From Prunella strophiata (Eukaryota; Chordata; Aves; Passeriformes; Prunellidae): a stretch of DNA of 64,000 nucleotides. The translations under genes were made by a program, and so were the position numbers. The notes below the pieces were generated by a model. It saw only the letters and a program-made list of their open reading frames with translations. It was not told the origin of the DNA and did not search any database. Location: the NCBI GenBank assembly GCA_036583965.1, contig JAZBQD010000014.1:67300395-67364394 (forward strand). The letters run 5' to 3'. Below, one piece after another: positions 36,660 to 47,410 of this stretch (its first letter is position 1; each line of letters opens with the position of its first letter).

Positions 36660-36945
36660 GATCAGGAGGTAAATGCAGCTCCTAAACATCTGAAGCTGCA
36701 TCGTTTGGAAAGACACTGTGACAACAGAGCTGCTAAAATCAAATGAGCTTCCCAGTCCATATGGCATCTGGGGTCAAATTCATGAGCAAAACAATTCCAT
36801 CTTACCCAATCTGGATGTTTCACAGCTGCTCTGCCTCCTTGCCACAAAGCAAGCAGAGTGCACCAGCGAATCTGATGCCGACTGTAAATCCTATAGATAT
36901 GGCATAGCCCAGAGGGTCAAATTCATCCCTGATTGAGATGTATTA
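36660..36945. promoter_or_regulatory. candidate conserved noncoding block, possibly from an exapted old repeat
   Basis: Complex sequence with retained CpGs ('catcgtttgg', 'accagcgaatc', 'tgccgactg') and open frames on both strands, neither with a known domain. Its right end reads 'gggtcaaattcatccctga', resembling the GCCAAATTCATCCCTGG motif of an ancient amniote repeat. Together this fits an exapted repeat acting as a regulatory element, but that is inference. Confidence 0.25.
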
Positions 36946-37763
36946 ACCTTATTCATTGCTTGTGACACTTCTTTTATAACTTTGCAGTGGTGCCAGCTTT
37001 GTTTAGGATGTGTAATGGTAGGAAAAATGGTATGAAATGTGCTGATCTATCAGATTTACAGGGGGTTTATGCCTACACGACTAGTAAGCAAGAGGGAAAT
37101 CAAACTGTTCATGACTAAATGTTTTCTCCAGGAAACAACTTCCAGCTCACAATTTGATCACTTACACTATACAAAACACACCACAGACAGCTACTATATC
37201 CAGCATCTTTCTGATTTAGTCATAACTTTTAATTGTCACATTGTAGGCTACCCCCCCCCCCCCCCCCACTTATTTCATATTCAGCTTTTTCTGTTTCCTA
37301 CAATGGGAAATATTTTTTTTCCCCTGTGTCTATTTGTGTTCCTTTTCCTAAGTGGAGATTTGTTTAATAATGGGCAAGGACTTGGATTCTTCATAAAAGC
37401 ACTAAAATATATTAATCACTTCACTTTTGTCTGTGGAAGGAGAGGCAGGAAAGGGAGAAAGCTTTGTATGAAAATGATTAAATTGGGATTGTTTGAACTC
37501 ATTATTGGAATTATTGAGCTTTCTGTTAACTTGAAAGAAAAGTTCAGATCAATTATATGCACTCACTACATGTTCTTATTTTTCTAATAGCCTTAAGATA
37601 GAAGTGGGATTTCTTGTATTCAATTGCAGTCTAGGCATAAAAGGCACATTTATTTGTACAGCAGAAGACAGCAGAAGGAGCAAGTCTGATTGCCATATCT
37701 TAGTTTTTCCATAGATGAGAAAAAAGTCAAAATCTTCAACCAAGCCCTATGTAGATGACCCAT
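36946..37763. other. noncoding DNA with a poly(C) run
   Basis: No gene recognised. A 182-codon plus-strand frame (37039-37587) passes through a run of 17 C, which it reads as prolines. Its composition is random and it has no start context, domain or splice signals, so it is not called. Confidence 0.55.
37251..37267. repeat. poly(C) run of 17
   Basis: Seventeen consecutive C, rare in this AT-rich window. Its length is likely to be polymorphic or error-prone. Confidence 0.95.
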
Positions 37764-38155
37764 TCAAGTCCTGAGCAATATTTCAGCTCTCTTAGACCCT
37801 TGAGGTGACACTGTAGATGTCTGATTCCAGGGTGAGATGTGTTTTCTGTGATGTGGTGCAAGGAAGGTTCTCCCATCCATATGCAGTAGCCCATGGTACC
37901 ACTGGATGGCAATGGTTACATTTGTCACTGGCACTTTTAACTCAACCCCAGTCACTGTGATCTTCTGTACAAAAAATTGCAGCACTGAGGACCTGGTTTT
38001 CTTCCAGCAAAGCTATTGAGAACTTTTCCATTGCTGTCTGCCAGAGCAAGATTAGACTTCATATCTTTTAAAGCATAGATAAGTACTGCCCAGCTTTCTC
38101 CCATGCTCTTACTCTTTGCAGTGTAGGCAGAGACCCTCACAGAATGGATTTTAGG
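37764..38155 (-). pseudogene. possible decayed coding fragment, unidentified
   Basis: On the minus strand two abutting frames cover about 390 bp. The first, about 70 codons from near 38155 to 37952, reads smoothly and includes SMGESWAVLIYALKDMKSNL. The second, 37985-37764, is shifted and includes VTNVTIAIQWYHGLLHMDGR. The composition of both is more protein-like than other frames in the window, and a single frameshift would link them. I recognise no family, and there is no start codon, tail or clear splice site. It could be a pseudogene piece or chance. Confidence 0.15.
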
Positions 38156-38304
38156 TTTCTGAGCCTTGGCAACTTACATCCTGCATGTGAGGTGGAGCAC
38201 ACCTTTGGGCTGCTTTAACATTGTGAGAGGGCAGGAGAGGAGAGCTGGCATGTCACTGTCACCTCCTGATGTGTCCCACCAGCCACAAGTCCAGAATCTG
38301 TATC

Positions 38305-38412
38305 AGAGAATCACAGAATCATGGAATGGTTTGGTTTGGACCTTAAAGGTCATTCCAACACCCACTGCCATGGGGAGGGACACCTTTCACTGGACCAGAC
38401 CTTTGAAGGATC
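38305..38412 (-). mobile_element. CR1 3'-end fragment (minus)
   Basis: 'cagagaatcacagaatcatg' is followed by 'gaatggtttggtttggacct', 'taaaggtcattccaacaccc', 'ctgccatgggga' and 'actggaccagacc'. This is the antisense CR1 3' UTR, about 105 bp. Confidence 0.93.
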
Positions 38413-40264
38413 TGCCTGTGCTGATCTGTGTCAGCAGCAGCAGCCTTCCATCCCCACAACAGGAACTTGCCAGTGTCTGCTGCCACATCCCCATGAGGAG
38501 CACAAGAGGGAAGAGCTGTGTTAAAGAACTTGGTCTATAGCCTATGCAGGAGAGAACTGTCAACATCTTCCTTTTCCTTCATCTTTTCTTGCTGTTCAAA
38601 TGAATGGACTCGCCAATCAAATATCAGTTCTGCAGGAAGATTTTTCATGGCTTATTCATTTTTCTTTTGAATTATGCAGTGATACAAACAATATGTTTGC
38701 AAACCTATGTGCTTATTTTGGCACCAAGAGGGTAACCACTGTGATGTACCTGAAATTTATTGAGTTTTTAGCTTCATGCAGCTGGCAAGCAGCAGTCTGC
38801 AGACACCAGGGCAGAGGCAGAGATAGTTGTAACAGTTTCATGTAGCACTGGTGGGAGCTCAACCAACAGCTGCTCTTACAAACCTCAGCATACCATGTTT
38901 ATGGCTGAGGTTTTTATTGTTTGCTACTGATGTCTTACTTGTGTATAGTCACAAACAGATATGTTATATTTCTAATCAGGCAAGTTTAGTATTGTCACTT
39001 AAAAATTCAAACAAAGTTGATCATATATGAACATTATATCATCTTATTTTGATATGATGGGGTTTTAGCTCTTCTGTTGCTAATTAGGGAGAATATCAGC
39101 TGTGAATTTCAACAAATATGTTGAGAAATTTTTCAGATCTAAAAGTGTAATACCCACCTCCCTCAATGTGTCCTCACAGGCAAAAGCACCAGCTCACTGA
39201 CCATCCTGAAGGATCTTCTAACAAATTGCTCCAATCTATCAATGTCTGGCTTTATTTTAAAACTGAACACTGGAAATAGTGTTCATGATGGAAACATGCT
39301 TTCAGTTTTGACCTACGTACCACTGTGAAGAACTGAGATCCTTCCTTGAATTCTTCATGTTTGGGGCTGAGCCTAAATCTGGGCTGAAGGCACAGACACT
39401 GGGTTGTTAAGTTTTGCGTCCTGTGTGGAAAGGTGAAACACTCAGAGATTTCTGAGGAAGTGGAGCTATGAGGTAGCCTTTAACATGAGAGTGGGACAAA
39501 GGCTAAAGAAAGATGGTGTCATTCACCATCTTCTTAAATCAGCAATAATCACCTTCCTTCACCTCTTTAATTGATACCTCAAAGAAAATTCTGGGGTACC
39601 ATTCTGGAAACTGCAGATAAAACACTTCACTACTGTGGAAATGAGCTCATCTCAGAAGTGGAAATGGTCACTGAGAGAAAATTGCTCACTGCTTTCACCT
39701 CTCACCCTCAGACAGAAAGTATGCACAATTTGTTGCCTGGGGAAAATGTTAGGATCCTCCATAGCTCACTGGGGAAGTCATGTCATCTAAATTTAGGAGA
39801 ATGCCTCATGAACTTCTGGATGTGAATGACTTATCTAAAACCCCCTGACTGTTAATGGGGAGATAAAGGCCCTTATAGGGGTGCAGTTCACTTCATCCTG
39901 AGGTGGGTATTCAGGCATCATACTGTTAAACCTGCTCTATAAAATCTTACACTTTTATTGTAGGGAGAGCAGGTGAGTACCTTTAGTGTCTTAGAGGTTT
40001 TAGGGACTTTTAGCAGATACACAATTCAGTGTTAATTCATCTGCTCCATAAAATCAGGAGCTGCACGTACAGAAAAATAGAAGAGTGTGGGAACTGCATG
40101 AATATCAAAGTCAAGAGGAACATAAAAGAGATGTGAAAAGGCAGGAGGAAAAACTTGATGATGGGAAGAATGAATGGAAAAGGTGAATGAGAAATAGACA
40201 AAAGTGGTAATTGACTGTATTAGTTCTCCATTATTTCTTAACTTTGGGAAGTTTTGTAGGTTTG

Positions 40265-40267
<3 letters not shown>
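38413..40267. other. unique noncoding DNA
   Basis: No gene recognised. Frames of 81-84 codons at 38600-38845 and 39571-39825 have no domain or splice support. Confidence 0.55.

Positions 40268-40306
<39 letters not shown>
40268..40306. repeat. poly(T) run of 39
   Basis: An uninterrupted T run. The lysine block of the 98-codon minus-strand frame at 40238-40534 comes from it. Confidence 0.95.
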
Positions 40307-40310
<4 letters not shown>

Positions 40311-40522
40311 GTGTTTCCTCTTAATCTAGATTTTGAAATGTTTTCCTTAAGTTGCATCAGCAGATGAATACAATCTTCTGGTTGCAAACTCCTCCACACA
40401 CTCACTTTTCCCTCCTCCCACACCCAGGATGCTTGACCTTTCACTGATATTAGCCATAAATTAGCTGACCCAGGGCTCAACTTAATCACAAGAGCAGGCT
40501 CTAAGGAAATGCATTGCTGAGC

Positions 40523-40613
40523 AAAACTGTGCAAGTTTAAATGTACCTTTTTTTCAGTTCACCCAAAAACTGTGCAAGTTTAAATGTACCTTTTTTTCAG
40601 TTCACCCAAAAAC
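40523..40613. repeat. perfect 43-bp tandem duplication
   Basis: The unit running from 'aaaactgtgcaagtttaaat' to 'cagttcaccc' is repeated head-to-tail with period 43 and no mismatch over the 91-bp span (about 2.1 copies). Each copy contains TTTTTTTCAG, an acceptor-like word. The lack of divergence implies a recent slippage or duplication event, or an assembly artefact. Confidence 0.97.
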
Positions 40614-41273
40614 AATGAAAAAGGAAAAAGATTGAGGAAAAAGATTGTTTGCAACAACATGAAAGAGGGACTGAATTATTCCAGTTGGAGGAAGGACCAT
40701 GCCATGGGCTCATAGATTTTGTAGGCTGATTTTTCTCAGCCTCCAGGATAGGAGTAAGATAGAGTTGTGATAAATTATTTCACTCCAACAGATTAGCCAT
40801 GTAGATGACCACTTTCAGGATTGGGTCTATTGAAGGCCTGGAAGCATAGAGATGAACAAAATAATGTAGGTTAGGTACTTGTCTATGATAATTGTGAATG
40901 CTATCCTTTCAGTGCTGTCCTCACAAGGCTCCATCAGCACTCACATGACTCTGCCATCATTTCTGGCAGGTTGTGTCCTGTTTAGGTGAACTTTGGGCCT
41001 TCAACATTGTGATCCTAACACAATAGATTAAAAAATTGGAAAATACTTTTATTTGTAAGAAAACATTAGAACTTGATTACAATGACTTCCCTAAGATGAT
41101 CTAGGAGGAAGATTTTAGCAAATGGCTCCTCAAGACAGCCCAGTCTCTTCCAGTTGGATTCCCAAGACAGAAAAAACAATGTACACTTGAATAACAGCAT
41201 CTGCCTAATTAACCTGCAAGGTTCTGGTGACTAACTACACTATGTTGTCCCATTTTTTTCTGCTACAGAAGGA
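40614..41273. other. unique noncoding DNA
   Basis: No gene, RNA or repeat recognised. Confidence 0.5.
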
Positions 41274-41418
41274 AGCCCCATCCCTGGCAGTGTCTAAGGC
41301 CAGGTTGGATGGGGTCCTCAGCAACCTGGTCCAGTGAATGGTGTCCCTGTTCATGGCAGGGGTGTTGGGATGGTCTTGAAAGTCACTTCCAAGCCAAACC
41401 ATTCTATAATTTCATGAT
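41274..41418 (+). mobile_element. CR1 3'-end fragment
   Basis: 'aagccccatccctggcagtg' is followed by 'aaggccaggttggatgggg', 'agcaacctggtccagtgaat', 'ctgttcatggcaggggtgtt' and 'caagccaaaccattctataa'. It is the 3' end of a plus-strand CR1 and contains no functional ORF. Confidence 0.94.
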
Positions 41419-42690
41419 ACAGAGTCTGGAATACCACGTAATTAACATGAAACTCAGGCTGGGTTGGTTGTCTCCTCATTATCCCCTTTTCCCAGTTCCA
41501 GCTGTCCACATTCCTTCTCCCAGGAGCTGGCTTGTGTATGCTGGAGATCTACCAGTGAGGACATTAAAGAAATGAGGGCTGCTCTGGAAATGAGGCCAGG
41601 TTCCTTTCCCAGAGTACTGACTATCTGTTATGAAATCCTACAGAGATTAGTCAGATCTTCTTGGTGCAGGAAATAGTGTCATTTTGGGCATCCCTTAAAG
41701 GGAAGATGGTCATTTATCTTTTTAGGTATCTCTGCTCATTGTAAAATAATCTGACAAGGGCTGGGATTCATGTTTAGAGACAAGGAGTGGGTGAGGGATG
41801 AAAAGTAGGTCACTTTGCTTTAAAAAAAAAAAAAAAACCAACAAAAAACAAAAACACCAAAACAAAAACCCAACAAACAAACAAACAAAAAACCATAAAA
41901 ACTTGAGATAGAGAAATCTGAATAAATATATTATCTTTGGTTTCATGGAGATCATGTGAGGGAGAAGAAGTAGAGATTTCATTAGAGTTGGTGTGACGAT
42001 CCAGTGATCTAATAGAACAGGGTTGGGTTAAACACTGTTTATGGAATTACTTTTTGAAGTGGAAAAAAAGCAAATACATTTTACAAACCATTCCTTCTGC
42101 TTAAAACCTTCTGTCCATGATTATAAAAGATAATAATAAACAGAAAGTACTAGAAAGCAAAGGCCAATAGTTTTTTAAACCCTGATCTTTTCAAAGAAGC
42201 CTTTTCACAGTCAAGTGTAGTGAGAATTTCAAAGGCCAAAAGTGAACATATCTCTTATTTCTACTTATGACTATACCAGTGTAAGTGTGCAAAGACTTTA
42301 GACAAGTTTCTGGACAAATACTTGGCACATAAACAAAATATTGAATAAAAAGCCCTAGTGGTATGCCAGGGTTAGCCAAAATCAGACATGAAGCCTTTTG
42401 TACCAAGTTAATAAATTATTAACACCTAAAGCAAAGAGAAAGATTTTATAATTGAGCCTTGTGTTCCAGCTACATGTGTTCTGTTGGCTTAGACATAGTA
42501 AATACTATGAGAATAATAGAGAATAGAAAAATATATTTAAGTCATCAAAGCAACTCTTAGGTCCTGTCCAGCAGACCTGACGTCAGAGAGCTTGTTGAAT
42601 CTCTCCCCCTGATGGCATTTGTAGTGGTTATATTTAATGCTTGTATTTCTCAAAGAAAGAAAAAAAAATAGGATGCAGACTAAAATCTCT
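41419..42690. other. unique noncoding DNA with an A/C-rich tract
   Basis: No gene recognised. The CAAA-type tract at 41822-41894 produces the phenylalanine-rich minus-strand frame at 41722-41982. Confidence 0.5.
41822..41894. repeat. (A)n / (CAAA)n tract
   Basis: A 16-base A run followed by CAACAAAA, CAAAA and CAAA words over about 70 bp. Confidence 0.92.
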
Positions 42691-43420
42691 CACATGCCTT
42701 CAATTACATCAACATTTACTACAGAAGAGCTTCTTATTCTCCATGCTTCTGAGTGATTGTTTGAATTCAGTCGGTGGAGTCTGGCCTTAACTTTGATGTT
42801 TCAAAAGCTTGCAGAGAAACTATGCAATCAGAAAAAATAATCTAATTAAAAGGAAAAATGATGAGATCTGAAAAATTGCACAAGTCAGAAGAGAGGGGGG
42901 AGGGAGGTGCATTTAAAGAGCTTGCTTTTAACTTCAGCAGAAGTTCCCCTTTAATGTAAAAATAAATAAACGAAAAGACTTTGTTTCTAAATTCATTTTT
43001 TTGAACGATAGTGAAGCAAAATTTGTGCAACTACATAGAAAAATAGAAAAATTCCAATTTAGAATTCCATCATGAAACGACACCATTCTAATTTCTCCAG
43101 GCCACGGTTTGTTAATATTCCACAAAGTCCCAGGATGCAACTATAAGACAGCATTCAAATCTATGAACATGAGGCAATCATGCTCAGCAGAGTATAACAA
43201 TAATTATAATAGAGATTAAATAAAAATAATTAGAAAAAGTTCATCTAGTTTTGATGTATTAATTATTCTGACCCTGTTCTATTCAGAGTCTAATTATCTG
43301 GTTCAGTGAAAATGCCAAGATTTCTACGACTCATAAAAATTACATTCCAGTAATTATGTCAGCAAACTAAACAGTATTCATTTACCATGCCTTTTTATGC
43401 ACACATTTGAATATGCTTTT
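42691..43420. promoter_or_regulatory. candidate conserved noncoding / enhancer-like block
   Basis: About 730 bp without recognisable repeats, dense in homeodomain-type TAAT/ATTA words (TCTAATTAAA near 42840, TAATTATAAT near 43201, GTATTAATTATTC near 43256, TCTAATTATC near 43291, CAGTAATTATG near 43350). It also has a TTTGTTAATATTCCA word near 43107 and a few retained CpGs ('gaaacgacacc', 'cacgg', 'ctacgactc'). No coding frame has support. The AT-rich, homeobox-site-rich look is typical of developmental conserved noncoding elements. Confidence 0.33.
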
Positions 43421-43632
43421 TTAACTGTTTTTGCTCTTTGTTCCTATTCATGGGAAATAATACCTGTAGAGAAATTTGAAAGTCAGTAGCACTCTAAATG
43501 TAATGTGCAATTCTTGCTGATATTTTTCCTTTGTGAGGCTTCTGTAAGTCTCACATAACCTTTGTTTAAAAAACATGAATTAAAGTTCACTCTTCAGTTG
43601 TTTCAAAGAAGCATTTTGAAGTCTGTTCTGTT

Positions 43633-43690
43633 TAAAAAAAAAAAAAAAAAAGGGAAAAAAAAAAGGAAAAAAAAAAAGAAGAAAGTTTAA
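43633..43690. repeat. A-rich tract with GGGA/GGA breaks
   Basis: Three A runs separated by GGG and GG, over about 58 bp. Confidence 0.92.
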
Positions 43691-46179
43691 AGTGGCAACA
43701 GAAAGCAATATTTCCTTTCAAATATGTTGGCCACAATAAAGATTACAAACCAGCCCACCTGCATGATGACCATAGTGAGTGTTTTTAGAGGGACAGATTC
43801 TCATCCTTGTATGTCCTCTTTTTCTGCTTTATGGGAATGCAAATAAAATGTGTATCACCAACTACACTACATAAAATGATATAAATCACTGAACCTCAAC
43901 AGGATGTCAAAAATTTGCAGTCGGGTGAGGATATGGCCCTGATTTTCATGAGACTGAAAATGAGACTAAGGCTGCCTTTTTACACAGAAAAGAACTTTAT
44001 CTCACTGGAGGGCTGTTGAGATCTAGGGTGTTATTTAATTTTCAACTATCTAATGTTACTTCAAGCTTCAACCTTGTCCCAATGCTTATTAAACTGTTGA
44101 CCTCTGTGCAGAAGAAATGGTGGAGTAAATCAGCATCACCCACCCAAGAGGCCAGTAAAATCACCCCTAGGTCAAGAAAAGGATGCAAATGGGTCACAGT
44201 AATTTACTATAGATAGTAGTATGGTTACTGTGTGGGGGGAAATAAAACAGGGACTAAAGCTTTCAGCAATAAGGAAAAACCTTCATTATGTGAAATTTAT
44301 TTGTACCCGAGGGAACAGTTTAATGATCAACAGACCTGACTGAATGATACACAAGAAAAGCTGTCCCAAACCTAAATGTTGTAAATACTCAGTTAATTTT
44401 AAAAAAGGAAAAGTAATTCAGGTAATTTTCTGTGATCAAAATTCTTCCACTTCCAATTGATATTGTTTCACCTGAACAGAACAAGGTTACAAATATATAT
44501 ATATTTCAATTTTGATTTTGTTTGGATTTAGGCTTTTTGGTTTTTTTCTTTTTTTTTTTTTTTAATCAGAAGAAAAGATGACAACAAATTGATATCCCTA
44601 AACTAATCATTTATAGCTTTTAAATGTGGAAATTCACATCTGTTTCTTCATTTTTTGTTGTGTTGACAAAATTTAAATTATATTTAAATTATAAAAATGT
44701 ATTACAGTTTTAACAGACAGTTGATGTTTTGCTTTAAGAAGGGCAAATGCATATATTATTCTAAAATTTCGCACTCTAGTTTACCTGCTGCTCCCTAAAC
44801 ACATGTGCCTTAGGAAATTTCAGCCTTTAGGACTTTTTAAAGGTGTTTTTCATTGTATAAATCCCATTTGAAGTGCACTGTTTTCTGATTCACAATATAA
44901 AAACTTCCAGCTGGCACAAGTCAGTCCAAATCTACTTTGTCAAATCACTACTTAGATATTTTCTGTTCAGTAACCAACCAAATAACCAAAACCAAATAAC
45001 TGGTTTTAGGGTTTGGGTTTTTTTTCTCTTAGCTTTCTGCTTTGTTATAAGTTGAAAGACCTTGTAACATTGGCCAAACCAAAGGAACCATGAAAGAACA
45101 AAGTATTACAAGGAAAATATCTTAAATACACAGCTTGTATTCAATTTCTGCAGCTTCTACTTGTCTAATATGTTGGGTTATTTTTGAAATGTCACAACAT
45201 GAAGCTTTGGTATAATCATAAACTGTGTATTGCTTTGACATAACTACCTGGACAGTCCCTTCCACTGCTCAGGGGGGAAAAACTCCATTGCATTGTTTAA
45301 TTTAAAAATTAATTAATCTCCTGAAATTTGGAGTCTTGTTCTGGTTATGTGAGCTTTCAGGTAGGAAGGAATTCCCTTCGGAAGGAATATTTTGGGGATA
45401 GTTAACACAAAAGATTGTGTCCTGGAAGACTAAAATGGTGCTGTTGACATGTCTTGTAGATGACAGTGTCTCATATGGAATGACTTTCTGCCTTAATCAG
45501 CAAGATAAATTCTCAATAATACCATGGAATCAGAATAAAAACATGTAGCTTTGCACCATAGTCAACTTTAAATTAAAGTATAACAGCTGATTTTGTAAAT
45601 AAAGATGTCAAATGTTTTAACAGATGAAATAACTTTCTCTTGCTGTCAGAACAACAGATGGATTGATATTCAGCTTCTATCTCCAGCATTACCAGCACCA
45701 TGTGCTACAAGTTTCTTGCTGCTCCTATGTATTCCCCAAAGGTTGTGTTACTGTTGTGTATAGAAAATGTGAGAATACTAAGAAAGTGCTGGATATTTGA
45801 TGTTCTTTGGTATTTTTCATACCATGAAAAATATGAATTTTAGCTCAAAGAAATAAGAAAAGGGAAATAAACCCAGACCTGTTAGAATGTCTCTTGCAAA
45901 AGGCAAAAGGCAAGAGAAGAGAAGAAATAATGTTAATATCAAATGTTCATATCAATGTTATCTCCTCTACAGGTAAATTTTGCTTACATTAATGTACTAA
46001 AAATTAATTAACAGTCCCTACACTTCAGCAGAATAAGTCTTTTTTTCAAAAAGAAAAAAAAAGTAAGCATCAAAACCACTCACCCACAAATGTTACAAAA
46101 GGCTCATTTTGTTGTAAAATATATCTATTTTAAAAGGCATAAAGAGTGATTCCTTATTATTCCAAAGAAAAGCTGATAT
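43691..46179. other. unique AT-rich noncoding DNA
   Basis: No gene recognised. It includes a (TA)n word at 44496-44505, a T-rich tract at about 44538-44564, and a 10-bp inverted repeat with a 3-base spacer at 45811-45833. Confidence 0.55.
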
Positions 46180-47000
46180 ATTTGCCAGCGAAATGGAAAC
46201 TTTCCTTCCAAAAAATGACCAAAATAACAAACCAAGGTTTCCTTCTCTCTCCCTCCTGCCTTCCCCTCTGTCCTTTAGCTGGAAAGACTCAGATCATCTA
46301 GCAGTACCTATGTCAGACCACAGCATTTTGATTTAGTGTTGAGATGTCAACTTAAATTATTTCTATGGATCGCTCCCTTATGAGAGGAAAATTATCTCCA
46401 TCAAAAAAATGTATCAGATGGGTGGGCTGCAGCTATCAATTACCCTCTGAGTACAAGCTTTGGCTGAATCTTAGTTTGCTGCTTATTCCCTCGTGGGCCA
46501 GAGGTTAACCTGTTAAGTTGAGAACTGATCCCAAAGTAGACATTAATGTCTTAATGCATTTAGTGGCTGTGGATCTTTTTGGCGGCGGGCCCCTGGGACT
46601 GCATTGTTTCTCATACTTGACTAGGTCACCAATTGCAGAGGGCACCTGGAATGCTTGGAAAAATATGGCTCGGTTTACCCTCTTCCCCCAGTTATTATTT
46701 CAAAGCTGGATGTCTCTCTACTGTTCAAGAGGTTCATGTGTCATGAAATATTTTCCAAGGAACCAATAAGAATAATACAGCCGGGCTTTGAAGGGACGTG
46801 TCCCGCCTTTCTTCTTGTTGTTTCAGGCACGTTATTGTGGCTTTGCAGGACTGTAATTCTTACAAAAGGAAATTATTTGGGTTTCACCTTTTTCTACATC
46901 ACACTTCAGATTTGGAAATGAGCGAAAATGCTAAGACTGTTTGCCATTGGTCTGAGGTCTGGCACTGGTTGTACCAGTCAAGAATAAACCTTTTGGGTTT
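46180..47000. promoter_or_regulatory. candidate conserved noncoding block, strongest in the window
   Basis: About 800 bp of complex, repeat-free sequence with base composition unlike the AT-rich flanks. CpGs are clustered in 'ggcggcgggcccc' (46581-46593) and recur at 'gctcgg', 'agccggg', 'ggacgtgtcccgcc' and 'gcacg'. Overlapping frames of 83-89 codons lie in all three plus phases (46518-47067), so none is favoured as coding. Retained CpG, absence of repeats and no coding bias fit a conserved regulatory element or an unmethylated noncoding-RNA promoter. Confidence 0.38.
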
Positions 47001-47344
47001 TTTTTTTTCTTTTTTCCACTACTATTTACATTTAGGTGTTCTCGGGCAAAATTTGAGGATAGAATGATAACATAAAAGAGTTAAGAACATAGAGGTGCTT
47101 AGCCTGGTTTAAAGAACATGTAGGATTTCATCAGCCACGGGTATGAATCTCTTAATCATGAGTTCTCAGAGCTCCTAAAATATTTTCACTGTAAAATACT
47201 CTGAAAGAGAGACTTGGGAAATATTGTTGAGCTGTGTCAGATCTTCATCCCTTCCCAATCATAACCTTGAATAGAAGGATCCACAAGATGTTTTGTGAGC
47301 GCTGTAATTTGTACCTGCTACCAAGGTTTTCCTCTAGGAGTGAC

Positions 47345-47410
47345 AAAATTATAAAATAACCTGAGTAGAAAGGGACCCACAAGGGTTTTTTAGTCCAGCT
47401 CTTTGGGGTG
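47345..47410 (-). mobile_element. short CR1 3'-tail fragment (minus)
   Basis: 'aaaattataaaataacctga', then 'gtagaaagggacccacaagg' and 'tagtccagctc', fits the antisense tail of a CR1 subfamily whose consensus has 'gaagggacccacaaggatca'. It is short and diverged. Confidence 0.6.

Noticed and set aside
37039..37587. Longest open frame in the window (182 codons, plus)
   Set aside because: It runs through a 17-base C run and random AT-rich sequence, with no domain, no splice context and no codon bias. A chance frame is more likely.
45811..45833. 10-bp inverted repeat TATTTTTCAT-acc-ATGAAAAATA
   Set aside because: AT-only arms make chance likely. The stem is too short for a microRNA precursor.
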